A DNA stretch of 64,000 nt from an uncultured Celeribacter sp. (GCF_963675965.1 NZ_OY780935.1:623501-687500); one strand, 5' to 3'; counted from the first letter of the stretch, positions 19,701-28,236 are shown. Notes: a model not told the origin generated them from the sequence alone. Made by a program: numbers and translations.

Positions 19701-19835
19701 GCTCCATCCGAAGGTGGCGAGTACTCCGGTCAGGGCCGTACCTGCGATAATTTGTCTGCGCGCCAAATACCGCCCCGCCAGACCACTCAAACCTATCGTT
19801 GCGTCAGCCATCAACGTTCTCTCTCTTGTCTTCAT
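16797..19835 (-). CDS. autotransporter (type V secretion) surface protein
   Basis: The 1012-residue protein has an extended N-terminal signal peptide (RQIIAGTALTGVLATFGWSG, cleavage likely after AALAQS). Its passenger is a beta-helix built of many NSGTI/NNDGSI-like strands. A PATR-like stretch around SGGILSPGNSIGTLNVIGDV follows, then a C-terminal autotransporter beta-barrel of about 270 residues ending in the phenylalanine LSARF. The barrel inserts in the outer membrane and displays the passenger. The passenger function is unknown; adhesion is common for this type. An alternative start is ATG 19,811. It is divergent from a TetR gene that may control it. Confidence 0.92.
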   Translation of the reverse strand: MKTRERTLMADATIGLSGLAGRYLARRQIIAGTALTGVLATFGWSGAALAQSAYDVVISGTETAPIDMDTRHPGGGILHLEQGGSLSVTSNTQNAINTSTSNAWEFQIDGTLRADGTAGGIASHTDDTVKVGSTGILESLNGGAAIYNGWSGMTVVNSGRITSDKFSIMIANDTLSLTNNAGATIEGTVQMASGGTSSTIDNYGSISGRDGRAALHLEGDATIYNREGATISSEYNAITAVSGVGYLENDGSLTSTNIEYEGTAAAAFYKSGTIINSTTGTMSADIGAWIGNGYELSSTKGTLTNDGTITGERHYGALFYNLTDASLNNTGTLQGATDGAIFAGVTNSEITNSGTITGSRGLYFMDSDYAETGHASITNSGTIEGTGTYALGKARGINYDLTLDTGSNLIGQVQADSGDTLTLKGTGSEDEDLKGFGTLTMAGSAWALSGGVQADALALNTGILTLTGTDLSFGSVDLAGASTLIVNGNFNSSGETTVASGSRLGGSGTVGETTVQSGGILSPGNSIGTLNVIGDVTFEAGSIYEVETDPTGTSSDKTIASGNVVISGGTVQHIGFDGTYDPSATYRILEGGTGLTGAFDSVTSDYAFLDPSLVYDRDNYTVDLKLLRNDISFSDKVGTTNQRAVSAVSEAAGHGNAVFDAAAFLPDDAAVLGAAFDSLSGELHASLQSSLVENTDLLRTTVGQRLRSIGANGAPEGEGYTSRAATGADMVQAADAPEIWVEGFGAWDRKDGNDNAAALRENTGGFLVGADMTTSEATHLGVFAGYGRTELNVSERSSSATADSFHIGAYGSRSFAAGAGLLSLRGGASYSLSDVDSDRTVAVGALTGAQAANYHAGTAQVFGEAGWSVDLGLAEIEPFAGLAWVGLNTDGFTEAGGAAALAGQSQDMSTLFTTLGTRGSAQIEIGTLPLELTGALGWRHAYGDVTPLSTASFDGGAAFTVEGAPVIRDAALLEAGASLSLSDMTQLTVGYKGQIGDNGREHALTLRLSARF

Positions 19836-20167
19836 TTATGAAAATGCCTTGCTAGAGGCTCTGGGTAGTCAACTTGACGCAATTAGAAACAGATTGTTGC
19901 CAATCGGACAAGGGGGATATGTTGTCTTCTGACATGTGCAGATTTGACAATTTAGGCAGTTCAGGCCGCTATTCGCCTCGCCCGTCAGGACACCATTTCA
20001 TCTGCGAGCTTGGGAAAAGCGGAAAGGGCCGCGCGCGCCACGGGGCCCCGGCGGCGGCCCGCCTGCGATCACGATGAGCGGTTTGAAAAGCGCGCGTAGT
20101 GTGACAAACTCATGACGCATTGAGCACAGGCTACCCGGTGGCGGATCGGGGAAACAGGATCACAGAC

Positions 20168-20836
20168 ATGACGAGGGACATCCCGCAAGAAACGACCGAC
20201 CGCGCGGTTGGCAGGCCCCCACGCATCTCGCGCGACGATATCGCAGATGCCGCGCTGGCCATTGGGCTGTCATCTGTGAAGATGAAAGCGGTGGGGGAGA
20301 GGCTTGGCGTTGACCACTCTTCGCTTTACCGCCACGTTAAAGGACGCGACGACCTGATCTTCGTGGCGCTGGATCGGGCGGTATCCAAGCTTGACTGGGA
20401 ACAGGATTCCCCGGACTGGCGAGATTTCCTGAGATCCATGACGAAGGCCGTCTGGGCGCTCTGCGATGCATATCCCGGGCTAGCCTCGGCCCTACGCACG
20501 ATGAAAACCATCCCCCCCTCGGTCATCGCCGGATATGCCCGCGCCTGTCGTCGGCTGGAGGAACATGGTTTTGCCATGGACGACGCCGTGCTAATCATCG
20601 ATGGCATCATGGATATGACCGTGGGCTGCGCCTCTCGCTGGGAGCAGTTGCTCGAAAATGACGGCGCAGCAGCTGAGACTATGCTGAATTCTCTGGAAAC
20701 GGCTAATGACGCCGCAACCGCGCCATATGGGGCGCGAATGAAAGAACTCATGAGCGGCGCCCCAAAAGAATGGTGGCAACGAAAGCTCAACCTGATGATC
20801 GAAGGTGCCGCGGCTTTGCTCGTCCGAAACGAGTAA
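20168..20836 (+). CDS. TetR family transcriptional regulator
   Basis: From the ATG at 20,168 the product is 222 residues; a longer frame opens at 20,120. The N-terminal helix-turn-helix is RISRDDIADAALAI, then MKAVGERLGVDHSSLYRHV, as in classical TetR repressors, and the C-terminal half is of the TetR_C type. It is divergent from the autotransporter gene with about 330 bp between, so it may regulate that gene. No obvious palindromic operator was found in the gap. Confidence 0.85.
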   Translation: MTRDIPQETTDRAVGRPPRISRDDIADAALAIGLSSVKMKAVGERLGVDHSSLYRHVKGRDDLIFVALDRAVSKLDWEQDSPDWRDFLRSMTKAVWALCDAYPGLASALRTMKTIPPSVIAGYARACRRLEEHGFAMDDAVLIIDGIMDMTVGCASRWEQLLENDGAAAETMLNSLETANDAATAPYGARMKELMSGAPKEWWQRKLNLMIEGAAALLVRNE

Positions 20837-20881
20837 CCACATGGGAATTTCTGTGGATAGTGCGAACGGCAGCCTCCGACC

Positions 20882-21049
20882 GATTGTGTTGAAAAACTCT
20901 GTCACGGCACCTGACAGGCAATTTTTGTAGGAAAATGTTCTAAAGGCGTTGCAAGGCAGCCGAAAACACGGCGCTTGGCACGTGAATTTGGAACACTGTT
21001 CTGCATTTCGGAGAGCGCCGAGAGCCTCAGGGGCTTTTTCAACACAATC
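20882..21049. mobile_element. 168-bp MITE-like element, copy 2
   Basis: Perfect 15-bp terminal inverted repeats (GATTGTGTTGAAAAA) bound 168 bp. GACC is repeated on both sides (20,878-20,881 and 21,050-21,053). Length and ends equal those of the copy at 16,541, while the interior is clearly different. No gene fits inside. A mobilising transposase with matching ends is not present in the window. Confidence 0.8.
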
Positions 21050-21270
21050 GACCATGAGCAGACGGCGGTCGTGGCTCGATCCCGAAGGGAAGCCGCCCGT
21101 CCGGCATCCGCAACCAGCGCATCAATCAACGAGCGCTCTGTGCTTGAGGGATATTACGAGTGCTTTCATCGGCCTCACGGAGAATGGCGCGAATGTCTAA
21201 CCTGATCTGGACCTGTCACGGTTTGATGCCGCTCCTTTGATAGCATTTACTGCAAGGAAGGAGACGAACT

Positions 21271-21546
21271 ATGGGATTGAAACGGACGGACGAATTCCGG
21301 GCTGATGCGGTGCGGATCGCGCTGACCAGCGGGCTGACACGCAAGCAGGTGGCGTCAGATTTGGGCGTCGGCCTATCGACGCTGAACAAATGGATTACGG
21401 CGCACCGCGACACTGATGTTGTGTCCGACAAAGACCTGGACCTCGCCCGCGAAAATGAACGGCTTCGGCGCGAGAACCGTATCCTGAAGGAGGAGAGGGA
21501 TATTCTAAAAAAGGCCACGGCCTTCTTCGCGAGCCAAAAGCCATGA
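21271..21546 (+). CDS. IS3-family transposase OrfA
   Basis: This 91-residue helix-turn-helix protein (EFRADAVRIALTSGLTRKQ, then LGVGLSTLNKWIT) has a C-terminal leucine zipper (LRRENRILKEERDILKKATA). GGAAGGAGA precedes the start. A -1 shift at AAAAAAG would fuse it to OrfB to give the active OrfAB transposase, as known for this family. Confidence 0.93.
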   Translation: MGLKRTDEFRADAVRIALTSGLTRKQVASDLGVGLSTLNKWITAHRDTDVVSDKDLDLARENERLRRENRILKEERDILKKATAFFASQKP

Positions 21547-22400
21547 GATTTAGGTTCATCGAAGAGCATGGCCGCGAATTCCCGACCAACCGCCTTTGCA
21601 AGGTTCTGGATGTTAGCGAACGTGGCCTACGAGCTTATCGCTGCCGCCCGGCTAGCCTAAGGCAGCGGACGGACATGGTCGTCTTGGCCCACATCAAGGA
21701 ACAATCTCGGCTCAGCCTGGGCAGCTACGGACGACCGAGGAGGACGGAAGAACTGAAAGAGCTGGGCCTGAACATTGGCCATCGCCGTGTCGGTCGACTG
21801 ATGCGTGAGAATGGCATTCGCGTTGAAAGGTCGAGGAGATACAAGGTGACGACCGACAGCAACCATGCTTTCACCATCGCACCCAACCTGTTGAACCGGG
21901 ACTTCCGGGCCGACCGCCAGAACCAGAAATGGGCGGGCGACATCAGCTATGTGTGGACCTGCGAAGGCTGGCTCTACCTGGCTGTCATTCTTGATCTGCA
22001 TTCTCGCCGGGTGATCGGTTGGGCAGTCAGCAATCGCATGAAACGTGATTTGGCAATCCGGGCACTGAGCATGGCGATTGCATTCCGGTCACCTCCCAGA
22101 GGCTGCATCCACCATACGGATCACGGGTCACAATATTGCTCTCATGATTATCAGAAGATCCTGCGGCAGCATGGGTTCAAGGTCTCGATGAGCGGCAAAG
22201 GCAACTGCTATGACAACTCCGCTGTCGAGACATTCTTTAAAACGATCAAAGCAGAGATGATTTGGCGACGGCCGTGGCAAACACGACGGCAGGCTGAAGC
22301 GGCCATATTCCAATACAGCAACGGCTTCTACAATCCGCGAAGACGGCACTCAGCACTGGGCTGGAAAAGTCCGGTCGCTTTCGAACGGAAAGTGGCTTAA
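21543..22400 (+). CDS. IS3-family transposase OrfB (DDE)
   Basis: The 285-residue product has an HTH_21 N-terminal region and the rve core. The catalytic residues fall in KWAGDISYVWTCEGWLYLAV (Asp), HHTDHGSQYCS (Asp) and SGKGNCYDNSAVETFFKTIK (Glu), followed by HSALGWKSPVAFE. It overlaps OrfA by 4 bp and is normally made as a frameshift fusion. It appears intact. Confidence 0.95.
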   Translation: MRFRFIEEHGREFPTNRLCKVLDVSERGLRAYRCRPASLRQRTDMVVLAHIKEQSRLSLGSYGRPRRTEELKELGLNIGHRRVGRLMRENGIRVERSRRYKVTTDSNHAFTIAPNLLNRDFRADRQNQKWAGDISYVWTCEGWLYLAVILDLHSRRVIGWAVSNRMKRDLAIRALSMAIAFRSPPRGCIHHTDHGSQYCSHDYQKILRQHGFKVSMSGKGNCYDNSAVETFFKTIKAEMIWRRPWQTRRQAEAAIFQYSNGFYNPRRRHSALGWKSPVAFERKVA

Positions 22401-22497
22401 ACGAGCACTTGGAGCGGCACAAAAACGTGACAGGTCCAGCCATAGTCGGTCCCTGTTCGTTTCCGGATTTCGCGGAAGACCAACGCACCAATAGCGC

Positions 22498-22851
22498 TCA
22501 AAGTTGGTTTGAAATAATTTTAAGAAATTCCATAAGTGCCGGTGAGCAATCTTCTGGTCGATGGACAATCTGCAAGCTCATTGTCACGTCGAGATCCGCG
22601 ACAGGGGCAAACAAGACGCCCTGCGGTTTGCGCCAGATTTGGGAGGCGTTTGCAAATGCCAGCCCCGCCCCCGCACTGACGAGCGCAAGAATTTCGGTCT
22701 CGTTGACCGGGTCGGAAATATAATTCGGGGAGAACTTCATAAGCGAAAGTGCAGCTTGCAGATCGTCGTAAAGCTTGGGGCTGGCAGCCCTTTGAAACCC
22801 GATCAACGTATAGCCGCGCAGGTCGCGGATGCGAATGTCAGAGTCTTCCAT
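22498..22851 (-). pseudogene. LysR-family regulator, C-terminal fragment
   Basis: About 115 residues correspond to the second half of a LysR substrate-binding domain (LRGYTLIGFQRAASPKLYDD, ILALVSAGAGLAFANASQ, then a C-terminal helix). The DNA-binding domain and first half of the effector domain are missing. The 5' border coincides with the broken end of an IS6 transposase at about 22,850, so IS-linked recombination probably removed the rest. Confidence 0.75.
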
Positions 22852-23269
22852 TGGTTACGATCACTTCGGGCCGACCGTGTTGCCTCATTGCTTTTCTTAA
22901 GAATTTCAATGCCGCACGCTGATCACGCGTCTTTGTGACAAAGCTGTCCAGAACTTCTCCCTCGTGATCCACGGCCCGCCACAAGTAGTGCCGCTCATCT
23001 TAAATCTTCACAAACATTTCGTCCAAGTACCACAGCCAGCTGCTCGATCGCAGACCCTCAATACGGCGTTTTCGGATCTCGGCGGCGAACATCGGTCCGA
23101 AACGATGCCACCAATATCGAACTGCCTCGTGACTAACGTCAATGCCGCGTTCGTGGAGCAAATCTTCGACATTCCGAAGCGAAAGAGAAAGCCGACCGTA
23201 GAGCATCACCGCCAAGCAGATGATCTAAGGGCTCGTTTTGAAATACTTGAAAGGAGCACGTTTGGTCAT
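22852..23269 (-). pseudogene. IS6-family transposase, truncated with two in-frame stops
   Basis: Starting near ATG 23,269 the frame reads MTKRAPFKYFKTSP, stop, LAVMLYGRLSLSLRNVEDLL, YWWHRFGPMFAAEIRKRRIE, WYLDEMFVKI, stop, DERHYLWRAVDHEG, and ends after RPEVIVTN. IS6 transposases normally read SPEII and KINGERHYLWRAVD at the two stops. The last third, with the final catalytic Glu, is missing at the join with the LysR fragment. It is inactive. Confidence 0.85.
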
Positions 23270-23341
23270 GGCCTGAGGCAAGGAAACCACCATGGCCGCC
23301 TCAAGCCAAGTTCTTCTGACAAGCCCTCGCCTAACAATGGA

Positions 23342-24244
23342 TCAATCAGACCGCGATGCGAGATGTGTCGCGATTTCGCGGATATGCGTCGATTCAATCC
23401 CGCAACAGCCTCCAACCATCATCGCGCCAGCCGCGATCCATGTATCCACCCACTTCAGATAGCCAAGAGGTGTCATATCCTCGCGGACCCTAGAGATCAC
23501 CTCATTGGCCGCGCCATCGTCGTCTTGAGATTCAAAGGCGTTGGCATAGACCCCTATCGGCATTGGCGCAGCGCCAAGCGCGGCGCGGGCGGTTTTGACG
23601 GCGGCTTCCATCACCTCGGGCATAGAACAGTTGAACAACAGGGCCTCTGCGCCCACATCCGCGGCTAGACGCGCAGCGTCGTCCACCAATTCACCGCTGC
23701 GCAAGGCCGGAGCGGCTTCCGTTGCCCCCGCACTGTCGCGAAGCGTGAAGGAAAGCCAGATCGGCTTGCCCGTTGCCTTGGCGGCGCCGACAGCCGCGCG
23801 CGCCTCGGCGAGGCTGCTCAGGGTTTCGCCGAGCCAAAGATCGACATCGTCCTGCATCGCCGTAACCAGCACGTCGAGAATCGGACCGGCCACAGCCGCG
23901 TCAAAGGCCTCCGGCATATAGGACCCGCAGGGCGGCGGCAGACACCCGGCAACGCGCGCACCGGGGAATTTATCCGCCGCAACGCGGGCAAGGTGAGACG
24001 CGCGTTTGGCAAGCTCCGCGCCCTCTTTTCCAAATCGGTCCTCGCCCAAGTGAAACGGCACCACGGCATAGCTGTTGACGGTGATCACCTCGGCGCCCGC
24101 CTTTAGAAAGGCCTCATGCGCCGTTTGCACAATCTCCGGCGTCTCGATCAGCGCCAGCGCCGACCATTCCGGCTGACGCAGCGCAGCCCCCCAACGTTGC
24201 AATTCGCGGCTCATGCCGCCGTCGAGCACTGTAATCTGGTTCAT
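23342..24244 (-). CDS. homocysteine S-methyltransferase family protein
   Basis: The 300-residue single-domain enzyme is of the MmuM/BHMT type. It starts ITVLDGGMSRELQRWGA and keeps the three zinc-ligand cysteines in LLFNCSMPE and VGGCCGI. Family members move a methyl group from S-methylmethionine or a betaine to homocysteine, giving methionine. It lies 21 bp downstream of the M20 hydrolase on the same strand, so both belong to one operon in the 23-34 kb catabolic cluster. It could handle methyl groups from a methylated amino compound imported by the nearby ABC system, which is inference. Confidence 0.85.
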   Translation of the reverse strand: MNQITVLDGGMSRELQRWGAALRQPEWSALALIETPEIVQTAHEAFLKAGAEVITVNSYAVVPFHLGEDRFGKEGAELAKRASHLARVAADKFPGARVAGCLPPPCGSYMPEAFDAAVAGPILDVLVTAMQDDVDLWLGETLSSLAEARAAVGAAKATGKPIWLSFTLRDSAGATEAAPALRSGELVDDAARLAADVGAEALLFNCSMPEVMEAAVKTARAALGAAPMPIGVYANAFESQDDDGAANEVISRVREDMTPLGYLKWVDTWIAAGAMMVGGCCGIESTHIREIATHLASRSD

Positions 24245-24265
24245 AGGTTCGTCCCCTTATGGCGC

Positions 24266-25474
24266 TCAGCGCGACGGGCTTAGAAAGTCGACGGCAAGGC
24301 GGCTCAACGCTCTCGCTGAGAGCGGGATCGCACTTTCGTCGGGTTGGTAATCGGAATTGTGCAGGCCATCGTTGCGCCCCGGCTGGCCGGACCCGACGTG
24401 GAACTGGATCGAGGGCAGTCGCTCGGAGAAATAGGAAAAATCCTCCGCCCCGAAATCCTTGCCAATCACAACATGCGGAGACTGGCCGAACTGGTCCGTA
24501 AAACTGCGCTCGGCGCGGGTGACCATGGCGTCGTCATTGGCCAGAGGCGGCACGCCGCGCACGTAGGTGATCTCAGCCTCAAGCCCCATCGCCCGCGCGC
24601 CATCGGTGCAAATCTGGCGAAACGCCTCTTCGGCCATGTCGCGGGTCTCGGCGGTACGGCAGCGGATCGTGCCACTAAAGGTACAACTGTCAGGAATGAT
24701 GTTCTCGGTGAAACCGCTGGCGATCTGACCAATGGTCAGCACCATCGGATCGGCGGGGTCCATCCGGCGCGACACGATGGTCTGCAGTTGGGTGATGACC
24801 TGCGCCGCGCCCACGATGGGATCAAGCGCCATATGCGGACGCGCGGCATGGCCCGACGCGCCTTTTAACGTGACGCGGAAATCATCGCTCGACGCCGTGC
24901 TCGCGCCGCGGATCAGCCGCAACTCGCCTGCGGGCAATTCCGGTTGGTTGTGAAAGGCGATGGCCATATCGACACCGTCGGCCGCCCCGTCGGCGATCAT
25001 CGCTTCGGCGCCACTGTCCACCGTTTCTTCCGCCGGTTGGAAAATCAGCCGTACCGTGCCGGCCAATTGGCCTTTCAATCCCTGAAGCGCATGCGCCGCT
25101 CCCAAAAGCGAGGCGCTATGCACATCATGGCCACAGGCGTGCATCTTGCCGGGAATGGTCGAAGCGAAGGGCAAGCCGGTGCATTCCTCCATCGGCAAGG
25201 CGTCCATATCGGCCCGCAGGATCAGGCAGGGGCCCGGCAGCGCGCCGCTGATCTCCGCCACAAGCCCGGTGCGCCCCACCCCAGTTTTCACCTCTATCCC
25301 CATCTGACGCAACTCGTCTGCAATCAGAGCGGCGGTGCGGTGGGTGTCAAAGCCGGTTTCAGGATGCGCGTGAATATCGCGACGTACCACGATCAGGCGC
25401 TCTGTGATCTCAGCCACGCGCTGGTCGATCACGGCGGCAAAATCATTGGTGCCGATGTCATTGGATTGGGTCAT
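24266..25474 (-). CDS. M20 family amidohydrolase (hippurate hydrolase-like)
   Basis: From ATG 25,474 the product is 402 residues. Metal-binding blocks are HACGHDVHSA and QPAEE, with a dimerisation domain around GASGHAARPHMALDPIV and the final DFGAEDFSYF. Such Zn/Mn enzymes cleave N-acyl amino acids (hippurate, N-acetyl-amino acids, IAA conjugates). The frame continues upstream to 25,705 but that part overlaps the divergent gene and is not family-like. A TetR-type operator candidate lies about 50 bp upstream. It is cotranscribed with the methyltransferase gene. Confidence 0.9.
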   Translation of the reverse strand: MTQSNDIGTNDFAAVIDQRVAEITERLIVVRRDIHAHPETGFDTHRTAALIADELRQMGIEVKTGVGRTGLVAEISGALPGPCLILRADMDALPMEECTGLPFASTIPGKMHACGHDVHSASLLGAAHALQGLKGQLAGTVRLIFQPAEETVDSGAEAMIADGAADGVDMAIAFHNQPELPAGELRLIRGASTASSDDFRVTLKGASGHAARPHMALDPIVGAAQVITQLQTIVSRRMDPADPMVLTIGQIASGFTENIIPDSCTFSGTIRCRTAETRDMAEEAFRQICTDGARAMGLEAEITYVRGVPPLANDDAMVTRAERSFTDQFGQSPHVVIGKDFGAEDFSYFSERLPSIQFHVGSGQPGRNDGLHNSDYQPDESAIPLSARALSRLAVDFLSPSR

Positions 25475-25524
25475 ATCAAGCTCGCATATCGACGGGAATT
25501 CGCCTCGAAATTTACCCTTGGCAT

Positions 25525-25549
25525 TTATTATACGGTCGTGCAACAATAA
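25525..25549. promoter_or_regulatory. candidate operator O1 (BetI/TetR-like)
   Basis: The 25-bp imperfect palindrome around ACGGTCGT (TTATTATACG, then GTGCAACAATAA) lies between the divergent M20 and dehydrogenase genes. It matches the site at 30,694-30,718 in 18 of 25 positions, all differences being transitions. It resembles BetI-type operators centred on CGGTCG. The likely protein is the BetI-like regulator encoded at 30,898. Confidence 0.65.
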
Positions 25550-25593
25550 GAATACAACAAAACTAAAGCCATACCAAGCGGAAGGAAGAGAAC

Positions 25594-26547
25594 GTGTCAC
25601 AGACAGAGATCCATGGTGTTTATCTAAGTGAAACCTTGGACCTTGACGATCTTTATGGCGTGGCCCTGCGGGCAGGTGCCGAGGATGTCGTTCTTCGTCA
25701 CCCAAAAGACATCACAGACCCTGAAATAGTCACCTTTGCGATCTGCTGGCTCCCATCTGAGACTGCCTTTACCCCCTACCCCAACCTGCGCCTTGCCATG
25801 TCCATTGGTGCGGGCGTCGACGCGCTTTTGGCCCATCCGGGTGTGCATTCGGAAATGGCGGTGGCGCGGGTCCGCGATCCGCATCAGGCGGATTTGATGG
25901 CCGGATTTGCGGTCCACGAAGTGCTTCGGATCGAGCGCCGGTTCGACGAAATGGCAGACAACGCCAAAGCCCAGATTTGGACCCCCCTGCCGATGCGTGC
26001 CCCGGCCTCTGCGGTCGTGGCCGTGCTGGGTCATGGCACCATGGGCCGCGCGGTGGCGCAGGGGCTCAAGGCGCTTGGGTTCACCGTCCGTGTTGCCTGT
26101 CGCTCTGAGCCTTCTGATCCGATCCCCGGCGTGATTTACATGACAGGGGCGCATGCGCATGCCGAGGCCGCTCAGGGCGCGCAGTATTTGGTCAACGTCC
26201 TGCCACTGACCGCCGCGACAGAGAATGTGCTGAACGCCGATCTCTTCGCCTGCCTCGCGCCCGGTGCCTATCTCGTCCAGATCGGACGTGGCGAGCACCT
26301 TGTCGAGGCAGATCTGATGGCCGCGCTCGACAGCGGCCAATTGGCCGGAGCGACGCTCGATGTGTTCCGTACCGAACCTCTCCCGGGCGGGCATCCGTTT
26401 TGGAGCGACAGCCGCCTGCGCATCACGCCGCATGTGGCCAGCGACTCCCTGCCTGAGGTGGTGGCCGAACAAGTGATCGAAACCGCCCGCGCCCTACGCG
26501 ATGGTCAGCCCTTGAACTATGCCGTCGACCCGGCCCGCGGCTATTGA
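25594..26547 (+). CDS. 2-hydroxyacid dehydrogenase, glyoxylate/hydroxypyruvate reductase A-like
   Basis: The 317-residue NAD(P)-dependent D-2-hydroxyacid dehydrogenase has the Rossmann motif VLGHGTMGRAVAQGLKALGF. Its catalytic residues are Arg in LVQIGRGEHLV, Glu in FRTEPLP and His in ITPHVAS. GhrA-like enzymes reduce glyoxylate, hydroxypyruvate or related 2-oxoacids. GGAAGGAAG stands upstream of the start. It forms an operon with the class II aldolase 25 bp downstream. In this cluster it may reduce an oxoacid made by the aminotransferase or FAD enzyme. Confidence 0.88.
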   Translation: MSQTEIHGVYLSETLDLDDLYGVALRAGAEDVVLRHPKDITDPEIVTFAICWLPSETAFTPYPNLRLAMSIGAGVDALLAHPGVHSEMAVARVRDPHQADLMAGFAVHEVLRIERRFDEMADNAKAQIWTPLPMRAPASAVVAVLGHGTMGRAVAQGLKALGFTVRVACRSEPSDPIPGVIYMTGAHAHAEAAQGAQYLVNVLPLTAATENVLNADLFACLAPGAYLVQIGRGEHLVEADLMAALDSGQLAGATLDVFRTEPLPGGHPFWSDSRLRITPHVASDSLPEVVAEQVIETARALRDGQPLNYAVDPARGY

Positions 26548-26572
26548 CCCCCAAAGAGATAAGGAGACGACC

Positions 26573-27316
26573 ATGGCCCAGATGATCGATGCCGAACGCA
26601 AAACCCGCGAGGAGCTGGCCGCCTGTTACCGGCTGGCGGCGCATTTCCGTCTAACCGATCTGATCTACACCCATATCACCGCCCGCGTGCCGGGTGAGGA
26701 CGGGCATTTCCTGATCAACCCTTATGGGCTGCGCTGGGAAGAAATAACGGCTTCGTCACTGATCAAAATCGACGTGGAGGGCAACAAGGTCGAGGACAGC
26801 CCCTATCCCGTGAACCCGGCAGGCTTTACCATCCACTCCGCGATCCACCGCACCAATCACGACGCCGCCTGGATCATGCACACCCATTCGCGGGCGGGGG
26901 TTGCTGTCTCGACGCTCGAAGAGGGGCTTTTGCCGCTCAACCAGATCGCGCTGCAATTCTATGATCAGATTGCGTATCACGATTACGAGGGCATCGCGCT
27001 CGATCTTTCGGAACGCGACCGGATCGTGGCGAGCATGGGCGACAAGCCGGTTCTGGTGTTGCGCAACCACGGGCTTTTGACCACCGGCCCCTCGGCGGCC
27101 GCGATGTTCAACATGATGTTCTATTTGGAGCGCGCCTGCGACATTCAGGTCGCGACCCTATCGATGGGGCAGCCTCTGCGCGCCGTGCCGAATGACATCG
27201 CCCGCCATGTCGCCGCACAATATGCGGGCAGCATGGGCGAGGATGACGATGTCGCACTGGAATGGGCGGCGCACCTGCGCCTGCTCGACGCGCTTCACCC
27301 CGATTATAAAGACTAA
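26573..27316 (+). CDS. class II aldolase/adducin family protein
   Basis: From ATG 26,573 (AAGGAG upstream) the product is 247 residues. It carries the class II aldolase fold with metal-binding histidines in MHTHSRAGVAV (HxH) and VLRNHGLLTTG, and a Glu/Ser phosphate-loop region THITARVPG. Members cleave or epimerise phosphorylated sugars or decarboxylate related acids. This branch, lacking a sugar-kinase neighbour, is of unknown specificity. It is cotranscribed with the dehydrogenase and ends at a terminator. Confidence 0.85.
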   Translation: MAQMIDAERKTREELAACYRLAAHFRLTDLIYTHITARVPGEDGHFLINPYGLRWEEITASSLIKIDVEGNKVEDSPYPVNPAGFTIHSAIHRTNHDAAWIMHTHSRAGVAVSTLEEGLLPLNQIALQFYDQIAYHDYEGIALDLSERDRIVASMGDKPVLVLRNHGLLTTGPSAAAMFNMMFYLERACDIQVATLSMGQPLRAVPNDIARHVAAQYAGSMGEDDDVALEWAAHLRLLDALHPDYKD

Positions 27317-27335
27317 TCACCTCGGACAGACCAAA

Positions 27336-27371
27336 TAAAACGCCGCCAAGGATGTCCCCAGCGGAGTTTTT
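27336..27371 (+). terminator. intrinsic terminator after the aldolase gene
   Basis: Short arms AACGCCGC and GCGGAGTT pair around a 14-base loop and lead directly into a run of seven T residues, downstream of the plus-strand operon and facing the convergent permease gene. Confidence 0.55.
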
Positions 27372-27390
27372 TTCATCTCTGCCGAGTATC

Positions 27391-28221
27391 TTAGCGCGAG
27401 GTCGGCACGCGGCTTTCAAACCAACGCAGGACCAGAGTCAGCGTGCCACTAAGCACAAGATAGACCGCCACAAGGAACAACAGAGGCTCATAGGTCAGGA
27501 ACGTCGTCTGCCGCACGCGTGTGATCACTGCGTAGAGATCGGTGATGGTGATCGTCGCAACCAGAGGCGTCGATTTGAGTTGAAGTATGATTTCCCCAGT
27601 TAGCGTCGGCAAAGCCCGATGCAGCGCCCGCGGCAACCAGACCCGGCGGAATACCAGAAAGCGCGACATACCAAAGGCGCGCGCGGCCTCCAATTCGCCC
27701 TCAGGAACCCCCGCAAACGCGCCGCGCATCACCTCGCCCTCGTAGGCGGCGAAGGACACGGTGAGCGCGATCAGACCATAGGGCCAGGCCTGCCGCAGAT
27801 ATGGCCAAAGCCAAGACTCGCGGATCTCCGGATATTGCGCAAACAAAGACCCCAGACCGTAATAAAACAGCCACATCTGAAGCAACAAGGGCGTGCCACG
27901 GATCACGGTACAAAACACGGTCGCGGGCCAGCGGAACAGGCGCGGTCCGGTGACCTGAACAATGCCCAGCGGCAACGCGAAGAGAAAGCCGATCACCACG
28001 CTGGAAACCAGCATGATCAGGGTCATACCCAGCCCGCTCCAGAGCTTTGGCAGGTATCGCGGCAGCCAGCTCCAGTCCATGTAATGCACCATCGCGGCCA
28101 GACCGATCAGCGCAATCAAAAGCATGATGATCCGATGCGGCATGAGCATAGCCTTGGCCCCGGCGACGAGTTTTGATGCGGGCGCGGGGGTGATCGGGGT
28201 GACGATATCAATATCGGGCAT
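27391..28221 (-). CDS. polar amino-acid ABC transporter permease (HisM/ArtM-like)
   Basis: This 276-residue membrane permease has the family EAA loop (YEGEVMRGAFAGVPEGELEA, then RAFGMSRFLVFRRVWLPRA). An N-terminal extension with one helix precedes the usual five-helix HEQRO core (GLGMTLIMLVSSVVIGF). It pairs with the second permease 15 bp upstream to form the membrane channel of an amino-acid importer. It is last in the ABC operon. Confidence 0.92.
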   Translation of the reverse strand: MPDIDIVTPITPAPASKLVAGAKAMLMPHRIIMLLIALIGLAAMVHYMDWSWLPRYLPKLWSGLGMTLIMLVSSVVIGFLFALPLGIVQVTGPRLFRWPATVFCTVIRGTPLLLQMWLFYYGLGSLFAQYPEIRESWLWPYLRQAWPYGLIALTVSFAAYEGEVMRGAFAGVPEGELEAARAFGMSRFLVFRRVWLPRALHRALPTLTGEIILQLKSTPLVATITITDLYAVITRVRQTTFLTYEPLLFLVAVYLVLSGTLTLVLRWFESRVPTSR

Positions 28222-28236
28222 CAGAAAACCTTCCGC

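Larger units (their letters stand above)
21208..22438 (+). mobile_element. complete IS3-family insertion sequence (1,231 bp)
   Basis: The ends TGGACCTGTCACG (left) and its inverse CGTGACAGGTCCA (right) bound intact orfA and orfB with a slippery AAAAAAG at 21,507-21,513. The inner parts of the ends (GCCGCTCC / GGAGCGGC) also match. No 3-5 bp direct duplication is visible at the borders, so the flanks may have been rearranged after insertion. Confidence 0.9.

Noticed and set aside
22561..23668. Plus-strand frames over the LysR/IS6 remnants
   Set aside because: They are antisense to recognisable fragments and not protein-like.
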